64,000 nt of DNA, from positions 14,619,382-14,683,381 of the forward strand of contig JACBWW010000020.1 in NCBI GenBank assembly GCA_020086605.1. The letters run 5' to 3'. Under the pieces are notes generated by a model. The model saw only the letters and a list, made by a program, of their open reading frames with translations, searched no databases and was not told the origin of the DNA. Source of the stretch: Lanius collurio (Eukaryota > Chordata > Aves > Passeriformes > Laniidae). The translations under genes and the position numbers were made by a program. Positions 26,157-39,691 of this stretch are shown piece by piece. How positions within the stretch are numbered: the first letter of the stretch is position 1; each line of letters opens with the position of its first letter.

Positions 26157-26377
26157 TAGCCAGATCAGTTACCTTCATCTGGAAAATTTTTAGTAATCTC
26201 ACAGCTGAAGATCTTTCCCTTAATCTTCCACTGAACAGGACTGAAAATGTGAGTCTCTTAAGTATGAAAAATTATAGTTGGACATCTGGGGTGTATTTAT
26301 CTTCTTTCACATTTACAAAGCCTTAAAAAACCTTTGCACTGGGATTACAGTTGTTAAGAGTAAGAAGGTTCTGTTGC

Positions 26378-26397
26378 ATATATATATATATATATAT
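26378..26397. repeat. (AT)10 microsatellite
   Basis: Ten uninterrupted AT dinucleotides in AT-rich DNA; a potential length polymorphism. Confidence 0.95.
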
Positions 26398-28127
26398 GAG
26401 AGACTTTGATTTTTGGACTAATCTGATCTGAACTGGAAATGAGAAATTTGAAACACTTCAGTGAGAAAGAATATCAAACTAATGACTTGAAAAGTTTTGT
26501 CTCAACAGCACTAAATTCTCTTATTTTTTTGCCTTTTCATTTTACATATTCTAACAAAAATATTTGAACTTGTAAGAGTTTTTTTTCCAACGTAAAAATA
26601 GAGTATCCTGCTAATTCCAGAAATGTATTCTCCTTTAAAACTAAATTTTAGCCAAATATACATGTCTGCACAGCACTTCCATGGAAAACTCCTTCTAAAT
26701 GTGAATGTGTTATGTTTTTCTTTACTCCAATATCAAAATTTATATAGACTTGAATAGGTACTTAAATACTCCTTTAGACTACTCAGAAAAGGTAATTTAA
26801 CATTAAAACCAGCAGGGGCAGTCTAACTTCAATTTATTCCTCACTAAAATCAAACTAGTGTAATCCAGGGTTCTGGGTATAATGAAGTGTACAAAGGGCT
26901 AGATTCTAAAGATTAACCCCCAATAAGTATTGCTCTTGGACGAAAATACCAGTGTTTTTCAAGATGCCCTTACAAACAAATGGCTTTATATTTTATATTC
27001 AAATGTATGTACACAGAATTATACTACTGTCATGAGCAGAGAGTCCGTAAGCATTATATTGAGGAAAAAGAAAGGTAAATTAATAAATAAAATCTGAAAG
27101 ATTTGAAAAGTGCAAGTTTGAAGGATTGTTCTTTCTCTGGAAGTATAATTTTGGTTTTCATTTACTCAAATGCTGTTAATGTTAAACTTCCTTCCTTGTG
27201 CTAATTCTATCCCCATTCAGAACATGTACCCACATGTATCCACATTCAGAACTTGTTCTGTTAAATAACAATCAGTTTTTCATTAGATTATAAACAGAGC
27301 TGAAAGTGCAGAACAATCCCTTTTCAAATTAAAAGCAATTTAAATTCCCAAAGGATATAATGATGTAATTGTACATTTGATAGAAAATAAATGTCAGGTT
27401 TTTTTAGTGTATTTTTTGTGACATTTCTTTTCATTAAATTTGAATATGTGTTTAGGTTGTATGTCAATTTTTTAGTACAAGTCATAACTATATGAGTGAA
27501 GTCAAATAACACCAATTTAAAAAAAAAATGGAGACGTGTTTTTAAATGAGCTTGTTAAAAGAGTTAAAAATGCAGAATTAAAAATATGATATTTTTATGA
27601 CATATACTGGTGACTCTGAATAATTTCCTCTCAAAACCCCTACATTTCAAATTTTATAATATTAAAGAGTTATATCCTTTTTTATTCATGTTAGCAGAAA
27701 ATTTTGGGCAGGGTCTAAATTTCATATTTTTATATAGACTTATTATTAATAAAATATTGCATTTCCTTAGCTTTGATAAGTTCCAGGTTCTCAGAAAATA
27801 TTGATGTGAAAATTATGCAGAAGTGATGAGGCCATGGGGTTTTCTCTTCTAAGGTGAGATTGTGTCATTAATTTTATCTATACCATTTCCTAATGCAATA
27901 TTCAAGGAAACACTTGGCTAATGGCAAAGGAGAGGGGGAAGGGTTATACCATGAATCATATCCACACACAATTATATGAAGTCTTGAGGAGAGGTTGGGA
28001 AGGTCTTTGTTGGAGATTGGAAGGGTTTCTTGGAGCATAATATATATATCCAGTGACATTGCTAAAAGTGAGCTTTTACCTGCTGAGTAACAAATCTATT
28101 TAAAAGAGTTGCCTGGAGCCTGAAATC

Positions 28128-28330
28128 GGGCTGGGTGTGAGAGTCTGGGCAGGGAGCATTGGAGAGTGGTAGGGCAGGGGCTGAGCAAGGGCTTTAAGTG
28201 GGGACATGAGAGAGAACACTGTCCTGAGAGGAAGGATGTGGGGCAAGAAGAAGAGCAGGAGAGGTTGCAAGGGGAAGGGAGAATTAACAGTAGAAATGAA
28301 AGAAAGTATCCTCCACTGGAGAAATTAGGA
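28128..28330 (+). other. Purine-rich, G-run-rich segment with G-quadruplex potential
   Basis: The plus strand is strongly G/A-biased. At 28128-28154 four GGG runs lie close together (28128-28130, 28133-28135, 28147-28149, 28152-28154), with more G-runs at 28172-28180. Loops of 2, 11 and 2 bases are compatible with a G-quadruplex. A 63-codon frame across it (28166-28357) has a Glu/Arg/Gly-rich composition that simply reflects the purine bias. No gene or repeat family is recognised. Confidence 0.5.
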
Positions 28331-31300
28331 ATATGTCCTGGTCTGTCATTTAGATGAGCTGTGCTGAGGACCTAATGGAACTGCAAAGGGGAAAGCAAGA
28401 AAACCTCTTCCCTTGACTGTAGTCCCCTAAGCCATCAGTTGCTCCCTGGTCACTCACATCCACTTGAACTTCCCTTTTCTTTAGTCCACTTTCCCACAAT
28501 GTCAGAGGTGTTCTCTGGGCTCTGGACAAGTCCAGATGAATGACTGCATCTGCTCACTGTATTAACCCTGTCCTTTTCATGTAACATCACTGCTTAAAAA
28601 ATCCCTCGGTCAGGAAGGTTTATTTTCCATACAAGTGGACAAAGCAAGACAAACATAGAAGTCAACTTGATTTTGCTGCTCAGATCCTATACTCACTGCA
28701 AGAAACAACACCAGTTTATGGGTGAAAGGTATGGTTTGATGTCCTTGTCTCTTTGCTAGGGTACAGCCTGGCACATCTTTGTAACCATCTGATACCAAAA
28801 AGCATGACAATTTACAATGGATTTCTGTGTCAATGCAGAAATAACAATGGAACTGCTAATACCTTACACTAAAGACTATCAATTCATGATCACTGGGCTA
28901 TATTTTCTTTTCTTTCCATCTGCTTCATAGGCTCTCAGTGGTGTCTGAATCCTGTGAGTGTCTCAAGAACAGCAAGCAACTGTGAGCAACCAGGGAAGGT
29001 GTCAACAGAGGATTGATTCCCAGGTCACCAAGAATAACCCTTCTTATTGCAAACATTAAAAGAAGTTACCCGTGGAGCTGGAAAGAGACCAGGTCTTATT
29101 TTTTCAGGCTGAGATGAATGCCTAACTTAGTTGGATGCTTTCAGGAAGAGCAGAAAAGAGTAGAATACTGGTAGGTGTCATTAATATACCAAACCTCTTA
29201 TTGAACAACTGTATTAGAAATGATGAGAAAATCATTGATGCTCTGATTTCCATGGTGGAGGGAGGGAGTGTAAATTCTATATATTCTGTAACAAAGATTT
29301 CTGAGGTAGTTGTGACTTTGCCTCGGAAAATGAAATGTGTTTTTAGAGATACTGTGATGTGCTTAGTTAACTGTACAGTATACTGTGTTTGTCTAGGAGG
29401 AGAAGCTGCCCCAAAAATTCACAATTATTATCTCAGACACAAATGGTAGTTGTAGTCCCACATGAATGTGCAGTTGGTAGCTGTTCATTAAAGCACCTGT
29501 CTGGGAGTGGCATGAATGTGCTAGCACATCTGAGTCCAATTTTGCACGTCTATGAAAAATGTTAAACAGCAATAAAATCTTGCTCAGATGAGGAAACACA
29601 GCAATGAGGTACCTACACAAAAGTATGTTATGAACAATATGAGAGAGAATAATAACAATAAAAAAGAAGATATCATTTGTTTCAGGTTTTTGTCTGATGT
29701 CTGACACAGAACCTTACCCAGAGGGAAAAACTTTCTATCACCAATAAAACTGGTCATTTCTCTGCCATGAAAATACCTTTGCATTACTTGCACATTTGAA
29801 ACAGTCTTCAGTGTATTTGGAATTATTTGCAATTTTTCTTTCTCTGTCATGCTAGTTTCTTGAGCACAAAAATAACTGTGCTTGTCAGAACTTTTGTAAG
29901 ACTTTTAGCTCATTTATTTTATGATTCCATCTATTCACGGTTTCTTTTTCTCCTCTGCCCTAATTTTCTGTGTACTACCATGCAAATAGGTTGCAGAAAG
30001 ACTTTATATTTACAAAAGTAGTGTATTCTCTACATACCATGATTTTACACACCCATATTTGTATACATTAAATCTTTATAAATTTCTCTTTATACATTCA
30101 ATATCTGTGATGTCACCGTGAGTGTTATGTTTTTTAAATGGGTTTTATAATAACTGTTGTGTACATTTGATACCACCATTGATTGTAGACGTGACTACAA
30201 ACATACCATCATTGCAGGTTTCCCTAATATAACACTTTCAAACTGAGTAATTTCATGTTACTTAGTGTCATCCTGGTTCTTTCAGAAGAATAAGCTTCAA
30301 AAGGTATGTTTCATCTCTGCCAAAAACAGGGTGCAGGGAAAAATTATGATTTCTGCACAGCACATAACATTATACAGCCCTCAAGGAAAGAGTTAATCAG
30401 AGACACCAAGTAAAGAATGAATGTGCCTGACTTTTGAGAACAGAGCAGAAATGAAGGTATTCTTTCCAGACAGATGGAGTTGAAAAAACCCTACTTTTTT
30501 TTTTTCACAGGACAAGAAAATAAACTCTGAAGAAGCAGTTATTTGATGGACTAGGGATCCTGTGAAAGCCTGATTAGAGATGATTTATCAGTGTAGATGA
30601 AAGGAGACTGTGTTACACTGAGTTATTTCCAACATTTCTGGGGAAAAGATTTTATAGGAGGGAGGGTCCATCATGTTTTGCTGAGTGAAAATTACAAAAT
30701 AGGTATCATTACATTCAACAGCATAAACAGATCATGGAAGGAGCATCTTATTTCATCCTGAAAGGAGAAACCTCAGGGGTAGACATCAGCAGGAGGTGGA
30801 GCAGCAATGTGCAGAAAACCTTGTTTTATCATAGCACTGAGTGGAGACAGTCTTTACTTAATTGATTTCCTTACCAGGGGTTTTGTGGATTCATCCCTCC
30901 CATTATTCCTCATGTCTTGCTGGGATCTGTGGCCATTCATTTCACCTGGGAATGGACACCTCTAGCAGCCTCTCCCTGGCCGCTGGGCATGGGCTGCTCC
31001 TGAGGCTGAGCAGAGGAGGAAGACCTTAGTGCCTCTTCTTCATCCACTTGGCTATCTGCATCGGTACCGTGGAACAAATCAGACTATGGCCAAGGAAGCT
31101 CTTGAAGTGATGATCTTTTCCAAAGCAGAGGTGGAGGGCATTGACACATGACAATATTACTGTAGTAATGGGAACAGTGGTATCCACTGTCAAAGTAAGT
31201 GACATCTTTGTAGATTAACTAATAGCAAATTAAGTGCAGATATTCTAATTTTTGTGAAATAGGCAGTACATAGTGAGAAAAAGGAGTCAGATCCTGGACC

Positions 31301-32791
31301 AATATTCTTGCAGTGATGATGTTGGAAGATAGATTTTGAAAATAAAGAATTGTAATCCAATCCTTTTAGGTCTTAATGTCAAAACTGAATGTTTCAACAG
31401 TGAGATAGGATTTGAGGATGCACCATGGTCACCCAATAGTCTCCTAATATTTGCCTCTATGGGCAGCTCACAGATACAGCTCATGAAGAGGTGATGTCAG
31501 AACTAAGATCTATACAAACCCCTTAAAAACACTAATAACATTTCAATACATAAAATTTCACTTACAGTACTAACAGCACATTTTTCATGTTATGTGTCTG
31601 CATTTGAGAGATATCACCATGAATTAAAACATGTCTTATCAGAGCAAAATAGAAAAGCCAGATCTGCTGGGATCTCATTATATGTGAACATGTATTTTTA
31701 TGTATTGTTTTCCACAGATTATACAATGTGTTCATTTGCATAAAAATATTTCAATTGCTTTCCAGTTAGGTCAAGAGCCTTTAGTGTTTAGTTAAGTCTT
31801 TAATGTTCCTGTGTTACAATAACCCAATAACCATAACACTGAAACCTTGTTCATGACTGTTATTTAATTAAAACTGGCCAGCCCTGATTGTACATTTTAT
31901 TTCTCGAAGATTGTTTCTTCCCAAGAAAATTATTATCTGAGCTGTGGTAAACCTGCACTAAGTATGGTGCCTGCCATACTGGTGACTTGCACATGGTTTT
32001 AAAAATAAGTCTTTTAGCTTCCAACTTCTTGCATTACAATATAAAAAACTGATGTTAACAGCTCTGAAGAAAATGAAGTTTTGAGTGTTCTCCTATTGCA
32101 TACAGTATCACCTTGCCTCCAGCCTACAAATCATTGAAGCAAATGTGCACTATCTATAAAATGTGTTTTAATAAAATGTGAAGGAATTTCAGAATAAATC
32201 AGAATATCAAGGAATAGATGATTTTTAACACACAGGGTGCTATCTAGTGCACAAAACATATGCAAGAACAACCTATTCCTACTTTAATATACCTTAACTG
32301 GATTTCTCAAAGGTTTTATAGGTTAGAAGAGATATATCCTTATACATGTGTAACTTTTCCACTGGCTGTATTCTTTAGACTGACTGTAAAATAGAATCAT
32401 TATATGGTGTATTTAAGGGATTACTCGGTTTTGCTGAAAATTGGGGTCACTTTCAGAAGGCCCTGGATGCTAAGCCTTATTCTGTATTTTGGTAGCATAT
32501 TTTGAATGTACATTCATAGAATATGGTACTTTATATAAACCTATCTGTCCTTTATTATCCCACAGCCTATTCTTCTTTCTGAGGTTCAACACAGATTGCC
32601 TATGCAATTGTAATTCTTACCTCTTTAAAGAAAATAAAGAGACCTCACTTCCTGCCATCTGTCTTAAGCTGACCTGCATATCTGCCTTCATCTGTAGCGA
32701 GATTACGTTTGATTTGGGAACTAGCAAATCTGTCACTTCTCTCCACATCCAAACGAGCCCCAGGAACGTGCTCCACAAGAAAATATTTATT

Positions 32792-32807
32792 TGTGTGTGT
32801 GTGTGTG
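32792..32807. repeat. (TG)8 microsatellite
   Basis: Eight uninterrupted TG dinucleotides in AT-rich DNA. Confidence 0.9.
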
Positions 32808-35088
32808 CATTTTCTGGTGACCGTGTCCTTTCCTTGATGAAGGAAGATAAAGTGTTACTAGTGTTTCCAACAATGTATTAAGACTGTCTGTAGAAAGATT
32901 TACGTCTTTCTCCATGACACAGGAGCTTGAAGGGGCACAGGGCTCCCGAGGGAAGCATCTGGATTCATACTAGACACAGAACAATGTATATTTTTTTTCT
33001 CAGGTCAGTTTCTTGACAGAGCACAGCACAAACCCTTCTGCTATCACTTTACTGTGGATTTGGAGATGGTATGACTTTTGTTGGCTGGTGCCTAACTTAA
33101 AACTTTGATATGTCTTAGGGATCTTAAATTATTTTGCTGATTTTTATGCATTTAATGACACTTTGTAAATTATATTTCTACTTTACCTGACAAGGAAATA
33201 AGGCTCCTAAAGGCTTCTGTTAGTTACTGCCAAACTCCCTCTGTGGATTTTGAGAATGTTCAGAGAAATACCATGATACAATATTCATTCTAGTCTCTTC
33301 TAAAAGCTAATTGTTTCCTGATAAAAATATTCCCTTACAAGAGTCCTACTGTTCTGAAAAGCTCACCTATACTATGCATTCAAATAAAGCAGGAGGTTTG
33401 AATATGAAACATTTTAAAATTGTATTCATGCCCTAGCTACTTAGTTTTGATGCATTTCTTGGAGCTCAGACCCAGGGAAGGGAATTTGCAATGTCTTGTC
33501 TAAATGGTTCCTGAGAGCCTCACCAGCCTTACTATTCTGCACGTTAAAAACTGTCTGATATTTGGAATTCAAAACACTTTTAACAAAAATAGTTTTTAGA
33601 AAATTGATTAGGATAAATTTTCACACTTCCCTGCTTCTTTAAGCAGATTTAAGGAGGGGTTTGTATATCAAGGTACAATACTGTTATCTGAAGGAAGGGG
33701 TTTCTTTAGGTGAAACTCTCAACTGTGATTACCATTAAAATGATTGTTAGCCTCACAAACCAAATAAATTCATCTTTATATATACAGTGGGAATCTACAT
33801 AGCTTTATTTGGACAAGTTTTAAAATTAGTTTGTACAAAACCACAGAACAATATAATGCATTTTATGTAATAAATATTTCAGGCTAAGTGCATAAACTGT
33901 CCAAGAAGCAGGGAGCAGAAATTAACACCTTCTTTCCAGTAAGTGCCCTTACTGAGGTGTCACCAGACTTTGTTCTTTCAAGCACTTCTTGATCACATAA
34001 GCCCCGAACAATTTTCAACACAGTGTCTGAATTCCAACTGGAACCTGTAGGTCAGGGTATTGCCCCAGCTGCTGAAAATATAGATCTGTCCCTGTGAAGG
34101 AACTGAACATGGGTTAGTGCTATGGAAAGGGATGGGAAGAAGCATTGTCATGTTCTCTTGATTCCAACATGATTTAGGAGAAATAATAATTCACAATTGC
34201 CCCTCTGAGGGACTTTGTCTTTCTGTTTTGAAGACTATAGTCAGGCCTGCAATTCTGAAGTAAGCTTTCTAAATGCCAATGAATGATGAAAATAATGATT
34301 GACACCAAACTCAGGGTTCAAGTGTACAGATAAGGTTTTTCACCACTGCGATTCCCATCTTCCCAGGGCAAGCGTATTTTGTTTTCTCTAACTCAAAGCA
34401 TTTTGAGTCTAAACTAAATCTCTTCACTGGTTACAGTGAACACTCAATCATTGTTTTATAGATCGTACCTCTAAACATTACACTTAAGGATCTTGGTTAG
34501 GTACATAATTATTGCTTTCTCAAAATCACAATGGATTATACAATATTGCCTCTAGAGCACATTATCTATTTAAGACAGTGACTTTCATTAAAAAGTTGTG
34601 TATTATAACCACACCAGCATTTATTCACAACAAGAATATGGCAGTTGCCCGACTGGTTGCTCTTATCAAGCTCAAGTTCTGTGGAGGATGTTAATGTCTG
34701 ATGGAGTTTTACACCAGGACTTCCTATAACCATTGGTTCCTTCATCAGGATCATCATAATTGGACATAATTTTCCACATTTTTGTCTTATTCCTGTCTTC
34801 CTAATCTCCAGGTAAAAAGCTCACTGTCCTGAAAACTGGATTACAGTACTTCGCAATCTTGGAATTGAATGTATAAAAAAAAATTACTTCCACTTTTGTG
34901 GTTTCAAAACAGCAGCTTCAGCTGTATCAACTTCAGAAAGAATTGTGAAAAAAATGATTGGCCAGAGCATATTTTCTCCCTCCTATTGTCTCTTTCTTCA
35001 CAGTTCTGTTAAAAAAGGATGTAAATTTTTTCACTTGGGAAATTGTTTTTAATTTTGAATACTGGGCCTAATCTTTGGAAAGTATATT

Positions 35089-35167
35089 TACATCATACTT
35101 TGGTGTCTATTAGATGTACATCATACTTTGGTGTCTATTAGATGTACATCATACTTTGGTGTCTATT
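35089..35167. repeat. 28-bp tandem repeat, 2.8 identical copies
   Basis: A 28-bp unit starting TACATCATACTTTGGTGTCT occurs at 35089, 35117 and 35145. The last copy is cut after 23 bases. All overlapping positions are identical. It is a small minisatellite in otherwise unique DNA, not attached to a recognisable transposon. Confidence 0.95.
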
Positions 35168-37124
35168 CTCCTTATTTCCTTGTTGAAAATCTAGTCTTAA
35201 TTTTAAAGAAAAGATTGGTCATTGTCCAAATGAAGATTGGTGGACATATGAATTATTATTTTTCATAAATTATATGAGAAGCAAGAGAATGTGACAATGC
35301 TCCTTCTCATCCCTTTTTATAGCACTTACCCATGTTCAGTTTCCTCTCGGTGACAGATCTATACTACAAAGTATGAAGGCTTTGTGCCAACATTTCTTTC
35401 CCTGCTTTGGTCTTCAGGCATTTTAGTTACTCCTCTAGTTTAGTACCTGTCACTTTTCCTCATGCAAATTGTCTACCTGAAACCCACTTTTTTTCTTTTC
35501 TTGTATTTTTTGTTTGTATCCTGTTCTATTCTCTTTCACTATCTCATTTTTTTCTTCCAATAAGAACTTTAAAGGTGTAAGACATAAATGCCTGGAGGCT
35601 GCTTTCTCCCATTCTTCCATGCCAACAGACTAAGCACCTACTAATATGGGCTTGATGTCTTCATGCCTTACAGTCTTGATTGCTTCATTTAATGCCATAT
35701 TGCAGGAAAGAAAAATTGTTCAACAACTGTATTTGTGCTAAGAATTTTAATCTTTACTACCTACCCTGAGAGTGCTGCTCATCTCTAAAAACAGCTTTGC
35801 AACACTTTCTCATTAAGCAACTGTTACACTGTTCAGTCAGTACTACTTCTCAATGGTCCCCGACAAGTCTTCCTGTAGGGAAAATGGGATAGGGCTTCTT
35901 CATTTTCCAGAAAATATTCTACATCTCTGAATGTCTGGATCCCTTTTTACACCTGCTCTCAATATGAATGTCAGGAAGAGAGGCTGGCTCTTGCTTCAAG
36001 CTTGCCACACTAAAGCTGTGATAAATGACTATTTTCTGAGAAGACATCTCAGATACTTGGTATTTAAAAAAAAAAAAAAATCTGTAATAATCTGGGAAGT
36101 GTCTGACGCACAGAGAAACCTACCACAAAACCCAGTAGAGTGCTACCTGGAAGAGGGAAGTTATTCTTGAATTTCACTTGTTCTGCATAGGTTCTTCCTG
36201 TAACAGTGCAACAACCTAGCAAATAATGCTCCTATACCAATATGTACAAAACCCACACTATACTGTTCAGTGGTTTATCACTTTAATCAATGCAGAATTA
36301 TTAGGGAAGAACTGCAGGAGAATATATCAATCCTTGCTAGTAGCCTAGTACCACCCTGCAAAATATTTGTTAGGCTTTCATTAATCACTACTGCGCAAAT
36401 TATAAAAAGTAACATTTTCTTGATAGATTTTATTTTATCTTTCTCCATGTTTAAAATTAATATGGATCTGGGCTGTTTCTATAGCAAGTAGTACTAGAGA
36501 TGCTAATCGTGGCTATTCATCCAGAGGTTATGGTAGATAATCAGAAAAATGCTGATAAAGCATCTTCTGATATTAGTTGAACTTTTGTTCAGTAGATTTT
36601 ATTACTCCTATTCACAGCAGTTACCAAATAAATTACGTGCATGATTTTAAGAGTGTACTGATGCTGGATGTTAATTCATGCTTATTGTCAGAACTTGTAA
36701 AATATCTTCTTGATAAAGTGACCAAAGTGAAGGAGTGAATAGTTTTAGAGTTTGGTGAAGTGTTGATCAAACAAACCATTGATTCTTTTTACAGCGATTT
36801 TTTGTGAAATACAAATTAACAGTGTGAAAAGTTCAGCATATATATCTTCAGGAATAATAAAGAAGAGCTATTCTACATTACTGCTAATGATCTGATGAGA
36901 AAAATAAGTCTTCTTAACAGCCATATTTGGGAACTATAGTTCAAAAGAACAGGAGCTGGGGGAAGGGAAATGCATCATAGGCACACGTAAGCATTTTTAA
37001 TAAGACATTTTATTTTGTCTTCTAAAATGAGAAGCTGAAATCAATTTTGTCAAGTCTCATTATTTTGAAAAATCCTGAAGTGTTAAGAGGAGCAACTGTA
37101 ATGCCATTTTTTCTGTGGGTTGTC
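35168..37124. other. AT-rich unique DNA, no gene recognised
   Basis: Nothing identifiable beyond short A and T runs and a mildly pyrimidine-rich patch near 35420-35560. Confidence 0.55.
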
Positions 37125-37645
37125 TGGTACAACTTTCCTGCTCAGGCAGGGTCATCCCAGAGCCCATGGCACAGGATTGTGTCCATTAGGTTCCTGAATA
37201 TCTCCAGTGAAAGAGACTCCACACCCTCTCTGGGCAATCTATTCCAATGTTGGACACCTGAACAGGAAAGAAGTTCTTCCTCACATTCAAGTGATGCTTC
37301 CTGTGCATCCGTTTCTGTCCATTGCCTCTCGTCCTCTTGCTCGGCAGCACTGACAAGGGCCTGGCTCCCTCCTCGTCACCCTCCCTTCTAGGTACTTACA
37401 GACATTGATAAGATCTTGTCTTCTTTTCTTGTGCTTTCTCAGCCTTTGCTTTTAAAAATGTTCCTGTCCCTAAACCATCTTTGTTGCTCTCTGCTCAACC
37501 CCCTCCAGGAGCTCCTTGCCTTTCTTGCAGAGGAGCCCAGAACTGGACACAGCACTCCAGATGTGCCTCACCAGGGCTGAGCAGCGGGGCAGGATCACCT
37601 CCCTTGACCTGCTGGCAGTGCCCTTCCTAATGCACCACAGATCTG
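37125..37645 (-). mobile_element. CR1 LINE fragment, old and interrupted
   Basis: Reverse-oriented CR1 ORF2 3' region. Recognisable blocks in plus-strand order are CTCAGGCAGGGTCATCCCAG, GAGACTCCACACCCTCTCTG, GAAGTTCTTCCTCAC, TTGATAAGATC, GAGCCCAGAACTGGACACAG and ACCTCCCTTGACCTGCTGGC, which is the usual order for reversed CR1. A stretch around 37420-37490 is poorly conserved, indicating an indel or local decay. Reading frames are broken several times. The terminal octamer repeat at the 3' end is not visible, so the left boundary is approximate. It appears more diverged than the copies at 39.7 and 53 kb and probably belongs to another, older CR1 subfamily. Confidence 0.88.
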
Positions 37646-39690
37646 CAGTGTACTAAAGTAGTTCTGAAATTATAAATATATGTGTTTTAATACAGGAAGA
37701 AAATAAGATTTTCATGTTGAGAACTGTATTCTCTATGATAGTTTTAACTCCTGAGTAAAGACTGAAATATTTACCTGTTGCTTGAATTAATGAATAATTC
37801 AAGATACCTTATGATATTATCCTTTTCGACACATGATTTTTAAAAATATCGCTAGCCTGATCCTTTGTAAACATGATTCAGAATTAGTAAATTGGTTAAA
37901 AAAGATGCTGATATCGTCAGATTTCAAAAACTGTAAATACATACAGCAAAAAAAATGTAGAAAAAAATTTATTCTAAGAACTCATTCAAATTCTTTCACT
38001 CTCCTTCATCTGCAGTCTCCTTAAAAAACTGCAGCGTTGTCATGAAAAGCTGACTGTTTAAAGACTAATTAATAAAGGAAAAACCTAGCTAGAAATGGAA
38101 AAGAGAAAGCAATGACACACTCAAAAATTAAAAACAAACAAATAAAAAGATTTTCTTAAACATGTCCTGCCAGTATTTTTATTCTGTTCAACTTAATCTA
38201 TTGGTATCTCTGAATATCTGTCAAAATAGCAATTTGTAAGGAAATTGGTCTGAAAAATTATGGGTGGTGATACTCACAGATGCAGAACCACACCTAAAGT
38301 TTTATAAAGACATCCCAGCTCTCTGGTCAGATATTTTTCAAGCATTAGACTGGTTTGAAACTGTGTTCTGAACACATGGAGATCCTACCTTTAATGGATC
38401 ACCTAACAGCTGGAGTTTTAGAGAAGATGTGCATAATGTGGATTGAATAACTTGAATTACTGATATAATTATGAATATCTTACGATGCATAATTATCTGC
38501 ACAAAGAGCCCATCTAATACAATAACTCTGTCCAAGGGGCTCCAGCTTGTCTTTAATGTGACAATAATGTTTAGTATTTTACTTTTATGAAGCTCTTTCT
38601 AAACACTAACTAATTGATCCTTATAACACTCTTGTGAAGTACACGTGTGAGCCTTGAGCTTAATTTGTGACACCTGCAGAGGTCAGCAAAAGTCACAGTT
38701 TCCCTGGACCACAGTGGGAGGATGGGAAGTTTTGCAGGATTGACCCTATGGAGCAGCTGAGGTAGAGCTGGTGAATTTAAAATGCTTGCTGTCAAGTTTG
38801 GTCCTTGAACAAACAAATGTAGCTTCAATAGATGATACTGCTTATATAAATATTGCAGCCTCAAACTCAGGGAAGTTTAGCATTAAGGAAGAGGAGAAAA
38901 ATCAGATTTGTACAAGAAAAATTAGTGGAATACAGGGGCAATAGAAAATTCTAAAAAACTTCAGCCAATGGAAAATGTCATTCCAGTAATTTAAAAAAAA
39001 ATATTGCAATACAGATTATTGCCAGAAGTTTTTTTTATTTTTACATTGAGATACAACTAGAAAAAGCCAATACAAGCTAGATTCCTTGTTTTGGACAAGT
39101 GGGGCAAAAGGTAGGGGGTCTTTCCACAGCACATGACATCTCCTGAGATCCTGTGTAGCCTGCTAGATTTCAGGTAGAATAGTTCCAGGTACAAATTTAC
39201 ATGGCTGCTTGTCTAGGTAAAGGCTGGTCTCCCAGTCAGCTTCTATCCTCCAAGTGGTAGGTAAGCATTTTTGAAAGTCATCTGGGAATAGTTCATGATT
39301 TACTATTTAGACTAAGAAATAATTTTTACTTCTTACCTAGCTGGTATATATAATGCAGGTGGGGGAGAGAAGAAGGAGGGATATGGATTTTAGATAGCTT
39401 TTTTTCCCCTTCAAATCCGGTTTGATTTAGGAAGTGAGGGAGGACAGGGTACAAGCATCTCATTCCTGGGAAAAAAGCAGCTCAGCTGTATGAAAAAGGA
39501 AAATATATCTTAATAAAGTTCAGAAAACCTAAAAAGTTGTATACCATCTCATTACACCCTTATAAGTAGTATTTTAGAGAAGAGATGAACAGAGTTACTG
39601 CAGAGAAATCAGAAGCAACTAAAGAAACAATTGGATATTGTCAGAAGCCTAATTAATGTGAAAAAAAAATTAGTGAAGGATGACATTTGG
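37646..39690. other. AT-rich unique DNA, no gene recognised
   Basis: Separates two minus-strand CR1 fragments. No exon, RNA gene or further repeat is recognisable. Confidence 0.55.
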
Positions 39691-39691
39691 C

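Larger units (their letters stand above)
26157..35088. other. AT-rich unique DNA, no gene recognised
   Basis: No exon or transposon is recognisable in these 8.9 kb. Contents worth noting are a pure (AT)10 run, a purine-rich G-run cluster near 28.1-28.3 kb, a GC-richer island near 30.93-31.2 kb and a (TG)8 run. Open frames are short and unsupported. Confidence 0.55.
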
